The translations under genes were made by a program, and so were the position numbers. A DNA stretch of 11,944 bases from the NCBI GenBank assembly GCA_049509675.1, contig JBEKZQ010000173.1:1-11944 (forward strand). The letters are read 5' to 3'. This document shows, piece after piece, positions 1 through 6,001 of this stretch (the stretch's first letter is position 1; every line of letters starts with the position of its first letter). The stretch comes from JBEKZQ01 sp049509675 (GTDB lineage Bacteria; Planctomycetota; Planctomycetia; Pirellulales; Thermoguttaceae). A model generated the notes under the pieces. It was given only the letters and a program-made list of their open reading frames with translations. It was not told the DNA's origin and did no database searches.

Positions 1-1255
1 GCTGCACCTCTTCCAGCGCCGGGCCAAGCTGCTCGACCTCGGCCAGGGTGTTGTAGAAATAGAAGCTCACGCGGGACGAAGCGGTGATGTGATACCGCGC
101 GTGCAGGGGCATGGCGCAGTGATGGCCGGCGCGAATGGCGATGCCGCGGCGATCGAGCACTTCGGCCACGTCGTGGGGATGCAGTTTGCCGTGGCCGGCC
201 TGGGGATGGTCCAGCGTGAAGCTGACGATGCCGCCCTTGCACTCGGGCGTGGGCCCGAGCAACTGCACCCCCGGCACGCGGCCGAGCACTTCGTGCGCCC
301 GTTGCACCAGGCGGCGTTCGTGCCGGCCGATGGCCTCCAGGCCCACGGCGCCGAGATAATCGATTGCCGCGCCCAGTGCGATGGCGGGCACGATGGGCGG
401 CGTGCCGGCCTCGAATTTTTCCGGCAGGTCGGCCGGCGCAAAGCGGTCCGGCAGCACGCGGCGGATCATCCCCCCGCCGCCCAGGAAGGGCGGCATCGCC
501 TCCAACACCTCGCGCTTGCCGTACAGCACGCCCACGCCCGTCGGACCGAGCATCTTGTGCCCGCTGAAGGCCAGGAAGTCGACGTCCCAGGCCCGCACGT
601 CGGTCTTGCGGTGCGGCACGCTCTGCGCGCCGTCGACCAGCACCAGCGCGCCGGCCTGGTGGGCCCGGCGCACGATCTGGTCGATCGGATTGACGGTGCC
701 CAACACGTTCGACATGGCCGTCACCGAGACCAGTCGCGTCCGCCGGCTCAACAGTGCGTCCAGCGCATCCAGCCGCAGCAGGCCGTCGTCGGTCAGCGGG
801 ACGTGGCGCAGCACGGCGCCGGTCCGCTCGGCAAGCTGCTGCCAGGGGACCAGATTGGAATGATGCTCCATTTCCGTCAGCAGGATCTCATCGCCCGCAC
901 GCACGTTGGCCTCTCCCCAGCTTCGCGCCACGAGGTTGATGCCGGCGGTCGTGCCGGAGGTGAAAATCACCTGTTCCACGCCGGCGGCATTGATAAAGGC
1001 GCGGACCTTTTCCCGCGCCTCGCGCAGCAACTCGTCCGATTCCTGGGCCAACTGGTGCGCCCCGCGATTCACGTTGGCGTAGTGTTCCTGGTAGCAGTCG
1101 ACGATGGCCTGGATGACCTGCCGCGGTCGCTGCGTGGTGGCCGCGTTATCGAAGTACACCAGCGGAATCTCGTCGCGCACCAGCTTGCCGAGAATGGGGA
1201 AGTCGGGCCGGAACTTTTCCGGGTCCAGCGGAGGAACCTGCGTGGCGGCATTCAT
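1..1255 (-). CDS. sufS: SufS-type cysteine desulfurase (C-terminus cut by window edge)
   Basis: PLP-dependent class V aminotransferase-fold enzyme that takes sulfur from L-cysteine, leaving alanine and an enzyme persulfide for Fe-S cluster assembly in the cytoplasm. The frame is open for 418 codons from ATG 1255 to the left edge; family members are about 405-420 aa, so only a few residues are missing. Visible landmarks: substrate-side FDNAATTQ (35-42), the PLP-stacking EMEHHSN segment (His131/132), VDGAQ with Asp208, Schiff-base Lys234 in SGHKMLGPTG, catalytic Cys380 in RAGHHCAMPL, and Arg395 fifteen residues later, the same spacing as in known SufS. RAGHHC places it in the SufS group (type II) rather than IscS. 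sufU lies just upstream on the same strand and is the expected sulfur acceptor. No Shine-Dalgarno is visible before the ATG; a heptanucleotide array ends five bases upstream of it. Confidence 0.95.
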   Translation of the reverse strand, partial: MNAATQVPPLDPEKFRPDFPILGKLVRDEIPLVYFDNAATTQRPRQVIQAIVDCYQEHYANVNRGAHQLAQESDELLREAREKVRAFINAAGVEQVIFTSGTTAGINLVARSWGEANVRAGDEILLTEMEHHSNLVPWQQLAERTGAVLRHVPLTDDGLLRLDALDALLSRRTRLVSVTAMSNVLGTVNPIDQIVRRAHQAGALVLVDGAQSVPHRKTDVRAWDVDFLAFSGHKMLGPTGVGVLYGKREVLEAMPPFLGGGGMIRRVLPDRFAPADLPEKFEAGTPPIVPAIALGAAIDYLGAVGLEAIGRHERRLVQRAHEVLGRVPGVQLLGPTPECKGGIVSFTLDHPQAGHGKLHPHDVAEVLDRRGIAIRAGHHCAMPLHARYHITASSRVSFYFYNTLAEVEQLGPALEEVQ

Positions 1256-1259
1256 GGCG

Positions 1260-1322
1260 TTCAGATTTCAAATTTCAAATCTCAAATCTCAAGTACCAGA
1301 TCTCAAATCTCAGATTTCAGAT
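1260..1322. repeat. Tandem heptanucleotide array, nine YTCARAT-like units
   Basis: Nine consecutive units of exactly 7 bp run from 1260 to 1322 (plus-strand consensus YTCARAT): TTCAGAT, TTCAAAT twice, CTCAAAT, CTCAAGT, ACCAGAT, CTCAAAT, CTCAGAT, TTCAGAT. The array is AT-rich in a GC-rich setting. It fills the whole gap between sufU and sufS and also encodes the last six residues (131-136) and stop codon of SufU. Period-7 arrays are known in cyanobacteria as STRR sequences; whether this one is related is unknown. Confidence 0.9.
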
Positions 1323-1713
1323 CGTGGGCGTTTACGGGCGCATAGATGGCCGCCTGCAATACCCGCCAGGGAAGCAGACAGCACTTCTGCCGATTGGGCG
1401 TCAAACGGACGCCGAACAGGTCGAGCATGTCGTGGGCGCTGAACTGCTTGAGTTCGCTCACGGTATGGCCGTCGAACTTCTCCACCAACATCGAGGCCGC
1501 CGCCTGGCTGATGCAACAGCCTTCGCCGCTGAAATAGATCTCCCGCATCGTTCCCCCGTCGTCGATGGCCAGTTCCATGCGAACGACGTCGCCGCACAGG
1601 GGATTGTCGTCCTGGTGGACGTGCGTGGCACAGCCGCATCGGCCACGGTGGTACGGATCCTCATAATGATCGAGGATGTGGTCCTGGTACAGTTCTTCCT
1701 CTTGCGGAGCCAT
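1303..1713 (-). CDS. sufU: SufU-like Fe-S cluster assembly scaffold / sulfur-transfer protein
   Basis: 136-aa NifU-N/IscU-fold protein. It probably accepts sulfur from the adjacent SufS through a zinc-bound site and helps build Fe-S clusters. The N-terminus LYQDHILDHYEDP is SufU-like. The metal/sulfur ligands are visible as Cys40 and Asp42 in NPLCGD, Cys66 in GEGCCISQAAASM, and Cys111 (or 112) in RQKCCLLPW. The IscU chaperone motif LPPVK is absent. The gap Cys66-Cys111 is only 45 residues, as in IscU; classical SufU has an extra 18-21-residue segment there, so this is an unusual form. ATG 1713 was chosen because the family N-terminus begins there and GAGG lies about 10 nt upstream. The frame stays open upstream to 2088 but that part is repeat sequence and the antisense of sixA. 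Residues 131-136 and the stop come from a heptad array. A weak promoter-like pair (TTGTCG 1757-1762, TAGACT 1734-1739, spacer 17) precedes it. Confidence 0.9.
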   Translation of the reverse strand: MAPQEEELYQDHILDHYEDPYHRGRCGCATHVHQDDNPLCGDVVRMELAIDDGGTMREIYFSGEGCCISQAAASMLVEKFDGHTVSELKQFSAHDMLDLFGVRLTPNRQKCCLLPWRVLQAAIYAPVNAHDLKSEI

Positions 1714-1790
1714 GTCTATTGAGCCTCGAGTGTAGTCTACGAGTCCCCGCATTCCCCGACAAGGACCGTTGGGGGGGAGCCATTCGTACT

Positions 1791-1862
1791 CATCTCGCTC
1801 CGCGAGATGGAACTGCATCACGCGGAGCGTGATGTCTGCTTTCGAGAACAGGACAGTTCTCG
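1791..1862. repeat. Three consecutive perfect hairpins between sixA and sufU
   Basis: Hairpin 1: CATCTCGC-TCC-GCGAGATG (1791-1809). Hairpin 2: CATCACGC-GGA-GCGTGATG (1816-1834). Hairpin 3: CGAGAAC-AGGACA-GTTCTCG (1843-1862). Hairpins 1 and 2 are mirror images: the reverse complement of 2 equals 1 except for one stem base pair (T-A against A-T), which keeps pairing. Their loops TCC and GGA are complementary. No T-tract follows on either strand, so an intrinsic terminator is not evident. In the minus-strand transcript this would sit between sixA and sufU and could stabilise or separate the messages. Confidence 0.8.
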
Positions 1863-1874
1863 CCTCGCCGGTCC

Positions 1875-2369
1875 TCAGCAGTCCAGTAGCTTCGCTGTCA
1901 CGAGCCAGCGCAGCTCCCCCTGCCCCAATTGCGGCGACTGCTCGAAACGGATCGCGGCGACGGCCCCTTTGCTGAAATGCACCGCGGCCCCGGCGGGGCC
2001 GATGAGCGCCGCGGCCAGACGGCCCACGTCCGGCGCGTGGCCGACCCAGGCGATCTGCTCGTGCTGCTCGGCCTGCTGGGCCGTCCACGCCACGAGGGCT
2101 TGCACGTCGCCGTCGGGCAAGAGCTCGTCACGGGCCGCGACCTCCGGCCGGCCCGACACATTCTCGGCCAGTGCCCGGGCCGTCTCCACGCACCGCACCA
2201 TCGGGCTGGTGGCGATGATTTCCGGGGCCAGGCCGCGCTCCGCCAGTCGCGCCGCCATGCGGGCGAACCGCCGCCGGCCTTCCTCTGTCAACGGACGTTG
2301 GCTGTCGTTCGGCCAGGCCGGATCGCCGAACTGGCCGGCCCACGCATGGCGGATAATGAACATGTCCAT
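1875..2369 (-). CDS. sixA: SixA-type phosphohistidine phosphatase (histidine phosphatase superfamily)
   Basis: 164-aa cytoplasmic histidine-phosphatase-fold protein, the usual length of SixA. The RHG-type motif is IIRHAWA with nucleophilic His8 and Arg7; ATSPMVRCVETA (53-64) supplies the second arginine region, and WVGHAPD contains the second catalytic His111. SixA of E. coli dephosphorylates histidine-phosphotransfer proteins (ArcB HPt, or NPr of the nitrogen PTS); the target here is unknown and the symbol indicates family only. ATG 2369 is preferred over the in-frame ATG 2363 because AGGAG (2378-2382) is 8 nt upstream. That Shine-Dalgarno abuts the stop codon of the RNase HII-like gene 13 nt away, so the two are probably translated from one message. 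Confidence 0.88.
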   Translation of the reverse strand: MDMFIIRHAWAGQFGDPAWPNDSQRPLTEEGRRRFARMAARLAERGLAPEIIATSPMVRCVETARALAENVSGRPEVAARDELLPDGDVQALVAWTAQQAEQHEQIAWVGHAPDVGRLAAALIGPAGAAVHFSKGAVAAIRFEQSPQLGQGELRWLVTAKLLDC

Positions 2370-2377
2370 CGGGTCTT

Positions 2378-2382
2378 CTCCT
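2378..2382 (-). promoter_or_regulatory. Shine-Dalgarno of sixA
   Basis: On the minus strand AAAGGAG lies 8 nt before ATG 2369. It overlaps the end of the upstream RNase HII-like reading frame (stop 2383-2385 is part of the purine-rich stretch). This suggests translational coupling and decides the sixA start. Confidence 0.75.
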
Positions 2383-3339
2383 TTAACGTTGGCGCCAGAT
2401 CGCGCGATCCTCGATTCCTAACGTGCTCTGCACGGCGGCAATCTGGCTCTTGAAGCGCCGTGCGTCTTGCGGATAACCGGCCGTCGCCTCGAGCGCCGGC
2501 ACGCGGGGACACCAGAAACCGTTGAACGCCCGCATGGCCAACTCGCGCAGATACTTCGACGCCATCGAGGCCAGGGCCACGGGAAGCTGGGCCTCGGCCT
2601 TGGCCTGGAAAGCGATTTCCACCCGTCGCTCGGGCGGGCCGAAACGGTATACGCTGCGCTGGCGGGCTTCGCCGTGGCACTCGATGAGAACTTCCGGGAA
2701 ATGCTCCATCAACAAGGGCAGATAATGGTCCCGGCCGCCGTGTTTGTCGCAAACCACCGAGATCGGGCCGCCGGGCAAGCAACCCATCAACTCGGCCACC
2801 AGGGCCATCGTCCACCGCGAAAGGGCGGCCCCCTTGGAGCCCTGCCGGTCGATCTGCTCGTTGAACTGTCGGGGAAATATGGCCCGGCTGCGGACGCTCA
2901 GCAGCCGGACCCCGGCCGCGGCAAAGCCCTCGCGCAGCCGCGGCGCCAACGGCTGCAACTCGGCGGCGTCCAAGTCGATCGGCACGCTCAGATGGTCGCA
3001 GCCGTCGAACAGCGCGGTCCGCTCCGCCGCACACTCGGGAGCGAGCAACTGCCAGACATCCGCACATCGAGCCGGCCGCTGGCCCAACAGGGCGAAGGCC
3101 GCCCACAGGCCATGTTCCAGCAAGCGCAGCCCTTTGCCCGACTGATAGAGGATCTTGGAGTCGGCCATGATTACGCGCATAGGGGACTGGGCCCGATCGG
3201 CGCAAATCACTGCCTCAAGCAGCCCGTAAAGACCCTCGGGCCCGATCTTCTCAGGCACCTCCCACAGCGTGGCCGAGATCACCAACGGGCCCAAATTGGG
3301 TCCGTAGCCGGCCTCATCCGTTCCGATCAGGTATGCCAT
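2383..3339 (-). CDS. Divergent RNase HII-like protein
   Basis: 318-aa protein resembling ribonuclease HII, which cleaves RNA in RNA/DNA hybrids and removes single ribonucleotides from DNA. Landmarks: GTDEAGYGPNLGPLV (6-20) matches the DEAGRGPLAGPV signature with Asp8 and Glu9; ADSKILYQSGKG (59-70) matches DSKKL; Asp198 in VVCDKHGGRD is a candidate third carboxylate; FQAKAEAQLPVALASMASKYLR aligns with the KADA...AASIxAKxxRD block, but the fourth acid is Glu249 rather than Asp; and AGYPQDARRF (287-296) matches GYxTxxH. It is longer than typical RNase HII (about 200-260 aa), with extra sequence around 75-165. The start ATG 3339 fits the conserved N-terminus; the frame stays open to 3477 but that part lies in repeat sequence. 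I do not assign rnhB because the replacements make it a possible paralogue with another substrate. It is probably co-transcribed with sixA. Confidence 0.75.
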   Translation of the reverse strand: MAYLIGTDEAGYGPNLGPLVISATLWEVPEKIGPEGLYGLLEAVICADRAQSPMRVIMADSKILYQSGKGLRLLEHGLWAAFALLGQRPARCADVWQLLAPECAAERTALFDGCDHLSVPIDLDAAELQPLAPRLREGFAAAGVRLLSVRSRAIFPRQFNEQIDRQGSKGAALSRWTMALVAELMGCLPGGPISVVCDKHGGRDHYLPLLMEHFPEVLIECHGEARQRSVYRFGPPERRVEIAFQAKAEAQLPVALASMASKYLRELAMRAFNGFWCPRVPALEATAGYPQDARRFKSQIAAVQSTLGIEDRAIWRQR

Positions 3340-3341
3340 GC

Positions 3342-3486
3342 GATCACGATATCCGGAGAACCGCAAAGTCGGGGTCTGGTCCATTTTTCGGCTGATAGGC
3401 ATAGCTACTGAAATGGACTTGGACCGAAAACATGGACCTGACCCCTTTGCGTCACACTTTGCAATTCTCCTGATCACGATATCCGG
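3342..3486. repeat. Composite palindromic element I with flanking 15-bp direct repeats
   Basis: GATCACGATATCCGG occurs at 3342-3356 and again at 3472-3486. Between and overlapping these are inverted arms GGAGAACCGCAAAGT (3355-3369) and ACTTTGCAATTCTCC (3456-3470), 13 of 15 positions complementary. Inside sits a 75-nt palindromic core (3371-3445). The arrangement looks like a small element nested in another, possibly flanked by a target duplication. It begins three bases upstream of the RNase HII-like start codon. Confidence 0.75.
3371..3445. repeat. 75-nt palindromic element, copy A
   Basis: Imperfect inverted arms: GGGGTCTGGTCCATTTTTCGG at 3371-3391 and CCGAAAACATGGACCTGACC (continuing CC) at 3424-3445. 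A second copy of identical length lies at 10094-10168. The outer about 20 nt on each side are nearly identical between copies, whereas the inner about 31 nt differ. At the fifth pair copy A has T3375-A3441 and copy B has A10098-T10164, so pairing is preserved. Confidence 0.85.
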
Positions 3487-3579
3487 CCGCGTGGCAAAAA
3501 ACCAGGGGGTGGATAGCAGGAGAACTGCAAAGTTGCGATGCGAGACACCAGTGGTCTGTCCATTTCGACATTACCGGTT

Positions 3580-3644
<65 letters not shown>

Positions 3645-3667
3645 GTAAACTCAAGTTGGACAGACCA

Positions 3668-3728
3668 CTAGCCCGAAACGCCAGCGAGGGAGAATCGCCG
3701 CAAGTCCCTCGCTTGCGCTTCGGGCTAG
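3668..3728. repeat. Long hairpin repeat CTAGCCCGAA...TTCGGGCTAG
   Basis: Arms CTAGCCCGAA (3668-3677) and TTCGGGCTAG (3719-3728) pair perfectly. Pairing continues with two mismatches into GCGAGGGA/TCCCTCGC (3684-3691, 3705-3712), giving a stem of about 24 bp and a loop of about 13 nt. It starts on the last bases of the TGGACAGACCACT arm, so the two repeats share an edge. It lacks a T-tract and reads as an interspersed repeat rather than a terminator. Confidence 0.8.
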
Positions 3729-3799
3729 TGTGTGGAATGGGCGTGTCCCGGAAGACTTCGCACACTTTGCAGTTCTCCTGCGGCAGGTAAAATGGGGGG

Positions 3800-5035
3800 A
3801 TGTCCGATCTCGAAATCATCCAACTCACTCCTTCCGGACGCGGTGCGGTGGCAACGCTCCGCGTCGAGGGCCGTCGGGCGCTCGAGGCGGTAGCCGCCCA
3901 TTTCCGCGCCCGCAACGGCCGGCCGCTTTCGAGCGCGATTCCCGATCGGCCCATCGTCGGTCGCTTTGGGGACTGGTCCAATTTGGCGCCCCAGGACGGC
4001 GAGGAAGTGGTCCTGCACTGCCTCTCGGGCGAGGCGGTCGAGATCCATTGTCACGGTGGCCTGGCCGCCGTGGACATGATCCGACAGATCCTTTTGGCGG
4101 CAGGCGGCCAAGAAGTCGCCTGGCAAGATTGGATCACTCGCCTGGAGCCGGATCCGATCGCACGCGCTGCCCGGCTGCTGTTGCCCGAGGCCCGAACCGA
4201 GCGAACGGCCGCCATCTTGTTGGACCAATATCACGGGGCCTTGCGGCGGGTTTTGGAGGCCCTTGCGAAGGCGCCCAGGAACGAAAACAGGGACAGTCCC
4301 CGGGTGCCACGGTTGGCTTGCCCAACCGTGTTTTCCGCACTGCTGGACAAGCCAGCAGTGGCACCCACTCAGGCTACGCCCTCACCCGGAAGCCTTGAGC
4401 CTTCCGCCGAGGACCTCATCGAAACGCTTCTGGCCCGGGCGCCGCTGGGAATGCACCTGGTGCGGCCGTGGCGGGTCGTGGTGGCCGGCCCGCCCAACGT
4501 GGGCAAGAGCAGTCTGATCAACGCCCTGGTGGGCTATCCCCGCGCCCTTGTGCATGACGCGCCCGGCACGACCCGCGACGCGGTGACCGCCGCCACGGCC
4601 ATCGACGGTTGGCCGATCGAGTTCTGCGACACGGCCGGCCTGCGCCGCGGCGGCAGCGCGCTGGAGCAGGCCGGCATCGCATTGGCCCGCCAAAGACTTT
4701 CGGACGCCGAGGGGGTGATCCTGGTTTTCGACCACAGCCAACCCTGGTCGGCCGCGGAGGACGTTTTGCTGTCGGAGTGGCCCGGGGCCATCGTCGTCCA
4801 CAACAAGGGCGATCTGGCCGAGGCCGGCGCCAACCGTCCCGCCGGGCTGACGGTGAGTTCGCTTTTCGGCCAGGGGATACCGGCCCTGTTGCAAGCGGTC
4901 GTGGATCGGCTGGTTCCCTCACCTCCTCCGCCCGGCGCCGCCGTTCCCTTCACGGCGGAACAGGTCGAACAGATCAAGGCTTTGGGCAATCACGAAAGCC
5001 CGAAAGGGGAGAAGCTTAACCCGGATTATTCATGA
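3800..5035 (+). CDS. MnmE-like tRNA-modification GTPase, divergent and repeat-interrupted
   Basis: 411-aa GTPase. The N-terminus IIQLTPSGRGAVATLRVEG (6-24) and VEIHCHGG (80-87) match the MnmE (TrmE) tetrahydrofolate-binding domain. A complete G domain follows: G1 GPPNVGKSSL (230-239) with the K-loop asparagine, G2 region PGTTRD, G3 DTAG (277-280), G4 NKGD (335-338), and G5-like SSLFGQG. MnmE with MnmG modifies wobble uridine of tRNA. Differences: the usual RPGEFTxRAFLNGKLDL block after CHGG is missing, and the C-terminal FCIGK-type motif with its catalytic cysteine is absent. So it may be a paralogue without the canonical reaction. Residues 161-189 are encoded by an in-frame interspersed repeat located between the N domain and G domain. 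The last four residues and stop come from another repeat. A G-rich run lies just before ATG 3800. It is divergent from the RNase HII-like gene. Confidence 0.8.
   Translation: MSDLEIIQLTPSGRGAVATLRVEGRRALEAVAAHFRARNGRPLSSAIPDRPIVGRFGDWSNLAPQDGEEVVLHCLSGEAVEIHCHGGLAAVDMIRQILLAAGGQEVAWQDWITRLEPDPIARAARLLLPEARTERTAAILLDQYHGALRRVLEALAKAPRNENRDSPRVPRLACPTVFSALLDKPAVAPTQATPSPGSLEPSAEDLIETLLARAPLGMHLVRPWRVVVAGPPNVGKSSLINALVGYPRALVHDAPGTTRDAVTAATAIDGWPIEFCDTAGLRRGGSALEQAGIALARQRLSDAEGVILVFDHSQPWSAAEDVLLSEWPGAIVVHNKGDLAEAGANRPAGLTVSSLFGQGIPALLQAVVDRLVPSPPPPGAAVPFTAEQVEQIKALGNHESPKGEKLNPDYS
4281..4366 (+). repeat. In-frame repeat insertion: half palindrome plus three-way-junction repeat copy 2
   Basis: 4302-4366 is a 65-nt inverted copy of 3580-3644: GGGTGC, hairpin CACGGTTGG-CTTGC-CCAACCGTG, linker, hairpin CACTGCTGG-ACAAG-CCAGCAGTG, GCACCC. 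Immediately before it, CGAAAACAGGGACAGTCCCC (4282-4301) resembles the right arm of the 75-nt elements. Together they add about 29 codons (residues 161-189) to the MnmE-like protein without breaking its frame. Confidence 0.88.
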
Positions 5036-5188
5036 AAATGTAGGGTGGGTCGAGCAAATCGTTGTACTGGTGGGGCTTCGGTCGCTTGCCGCCTACTCTC
5101 GACTCTAGACCCTCGACTCTCGACTGTAGGTCGGTTTGCGAGACCCACCATAGGCTTGCGCGACCTCGACCCACCCTGAATAATCGGG
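5021..5188. repeat. Inverted-repeat-bounded element at the end of the MnmE-like gene
   Basis: The outer arms CCGGATTATTCA (5021-5032) and TGAATAATCGGG (5177-5188) pair at 11 of 12 positions; the inner arms AGGGTGGGTCGAG (5042-5054) and CTCGACCCACCCT (5165-5177) pair perfectly. The left end supplies codons 408-411 and the stop of the MnmE-like gene. A heptad array sits inside (5098-5125). No reading frame of note is present within. Confidence 0.8.
5098..5125. repeat. Tandem heptanucleotide array, four CTCGACT-like units
   Basis: Four contiguous 7-bp units: CTCGACT (5098-5104), CTAGACC, CTCGACT, CTCGACT (5119-5125). The consensus is close to the YTCARAT units at 1260-1322 (both fit CTCRAMT). 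It lies inside the inverted-repeat element after the MnmE-like gene. Confidence 0.75.
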
Positions 5189-5227
5189 ACGCAACTTTCC
5201 TCGCTTCCGCGATCCTGGGCAGCACGG

Positions 5228-5233
5228 TATAAT
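5228..5233 (+). promoter_or_regulatory. Possible -10 element for the small RHH-like gene
   Basis: A perfect TATAAT lies 50 nt upstream of the ATG at 5283, just after the repeat element ends. The hexamer 17 nt upstream (TTCCGC, 5205-5210) is a poor -35 match. It would give the small gene its own promoter. Confidence 0.35.
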
Positions 5234-5282
5234 TGCAAGACAGGCCAGAAACAGGCGAAATAAGCCCTGCGAAAGCGATGAG

Positions 5283-5564
5283 ATGACCTTGACATTGGAT
5301 TTGACCGCCGAGCTCGAACAACGGCTGATTGACGAGGCCGGCCGGCACGGCATCCCGCCCGATCAGTTCGTTGTCCAAGTCCTCGAACAACATCTGCCCA
5401 TGAACGACCGGCGCGAGCAGTTTGCCGCGTTGCTGCAATCCTGGCTGGAGGAAGATCAGGAAGAGCAAAAGGATACGTTTGAATACTTGCTGCGATCTCT
5501 TGATGAAGATCGTCCTTCGCAGCGCAAGCTCTTTCCGCCGGCGTTGAAAGGAATTAGCTGGTGA
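5283..5564 (+). CDS. Small ribbon-helix-helix-like protein, antitoxin-like
   Basis: 93-aa acidic protein. The N-terminus TLTLDLTAELEQRLIDEAGR followed by GIPPDQFVVQVLEQHLP (23-39) has the strand-helix-helix pattern of MetJ/Arc/CopG-type DNA-binding domains often found in antitoxins. The middle (42-73) is a charged helix rich in Glu, Gln and Asp. The tail RPSQRKLFPPALKGISW appears family-like, but I cannot name a family. No toxin-sized partner follows, since the next 490 nt are non-coding repeats, so it is either an orphan or a stand-alone regulator. ATG 5283 gives the complete beta-strand and has a TATAAT at a sensible distance. No strong Shine-Dalgarno is evident. Confidence 0.65.
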   Translation: MTLTLDLTAELEQRLIDEAGRHGIPPDQFVVQVLEQHLPMNDRREQFAALLQSWLEEDQEEQKDTFEYLLRSLDEDRPSQRKLFPPALKGISW

Positions 5565-5590
5565 CCCAAGTCGTTAACGAACGTGGGTCA
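5562..5590 (+). terminator. Hairpin overlapping the stop codon of the RHH-like gene
   Basis: TGACCCA (5562-5568) and TGGGTCA (5584-5590) pair perfectly, and pairing extends through AGT/AAC and CGTT/AACG with one mismatch and one bulge. The first three bases are the TGA stop. There is no T-tract, so this may be another interspersed palindrome rather than a rho-independent terminator. Confidence 0.35.
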
Positions 5591-5696
5591 TCTCGCGGCC
5601 TTCGCCCCCGCAGACCTTTGGCAGGACATCGCGCCCCGCTAGCCGTGGAGGCTACGCGGCGACAGCTCGGTCTCGGGCGAGGGACGGAAAAGGGGC
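5591..5696. other. Non-coding stretch with no recognised feature
   Basis: GC-rich spacer after the RHH-like gene. I see no plausible reading frame, RNA gene or clear palindrome in it; the region from here to 6055 is otherwise filled by the repeats listed separately. Confidence 0.5.
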
Positions 5697-5748
5697 GGGG
5701 TCAGAACCATTTAGGGTAAACCGGGTAAGTAAAAGTAGTTCTGACCCC
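5697..5748. repeat. Short palindromic element GGGGTCAGAAC...GTTCTGACCCC
   Basis: Perfect 11-bp arms at 5697-5707 and 5738-5748 enclose a 30-nt AT-richer core. The arms share the GGGGTC start with the 75-nt elements at 3371 and 10094, so it may be a third, shorter relative (52 nt). Confidence 0.75.
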
Positions 5749-5814
5749 TGCAGGGTAAGCGCAGCGGGGTAGCCGCCAAGCGTCACCCTGGGTTGACGTT
5801 TGGGAACGCTGTCA

Positions 5815-5938
5815 GCAACCCTGAAAGGGTTGCACAGGGCCTTGTGGAACCCTTTCAGGGTTCCGTCGTCTTGCGCGAACCGTACCCAGGGCGGCGCTGC
5901 GCTTGCCCTGGGCTAGATTGTTTAACCGCTTCGCGGTT
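5815..5938. repeat. Cluster of four hairpins, two of them mirror images
   Basis: Hairpins: GCAACCCT-GAA-AGGGTTGC (5815-5833); GGAACCCT-TTC-AGGGTTCC (5846-5864); CCCAGGGC...GCCCTGGG with a 12-nt loop (5885-5912); and AACCGC-TTC-GCGGTT (5924-5938). The first two are reverse complements except for one C-G to G-C exchange in the stem, and their loops are complementary. The four lie within 124 nt in the gap between two genes. Confidence 0.85.
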
Positions 5939-6001
5939 GGGCCGGCCAAGGGCAATCGGAACGAAAAGCCCCCAATCGTCCACAACTCTTTTCCCTCGCT
6001 T

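Noticed and set aside
1260..1322. CRISPR-like array
   Set aside because: Units are 7 bp with no spacers, so it is a simple tandem repeat.
89..1345. Plus-strand open frame of 418 codons
   Set aside because: Antisense to sufS, whose motifs are unambiguous; its tail merely translates the heptad array.
1714..2088. N-terminal extension of SufU
   Set aside because: The frame is open, but it translates repeat hairpins and the antisense of sixA; family members begin at the equivalent of ATG 1713.
3340..3477. N-terminal extension of the RNase HII-like protein
   Set aside because: The extra residues are encoded by palindromic element I; the conserved fold starts at ATG 3339.
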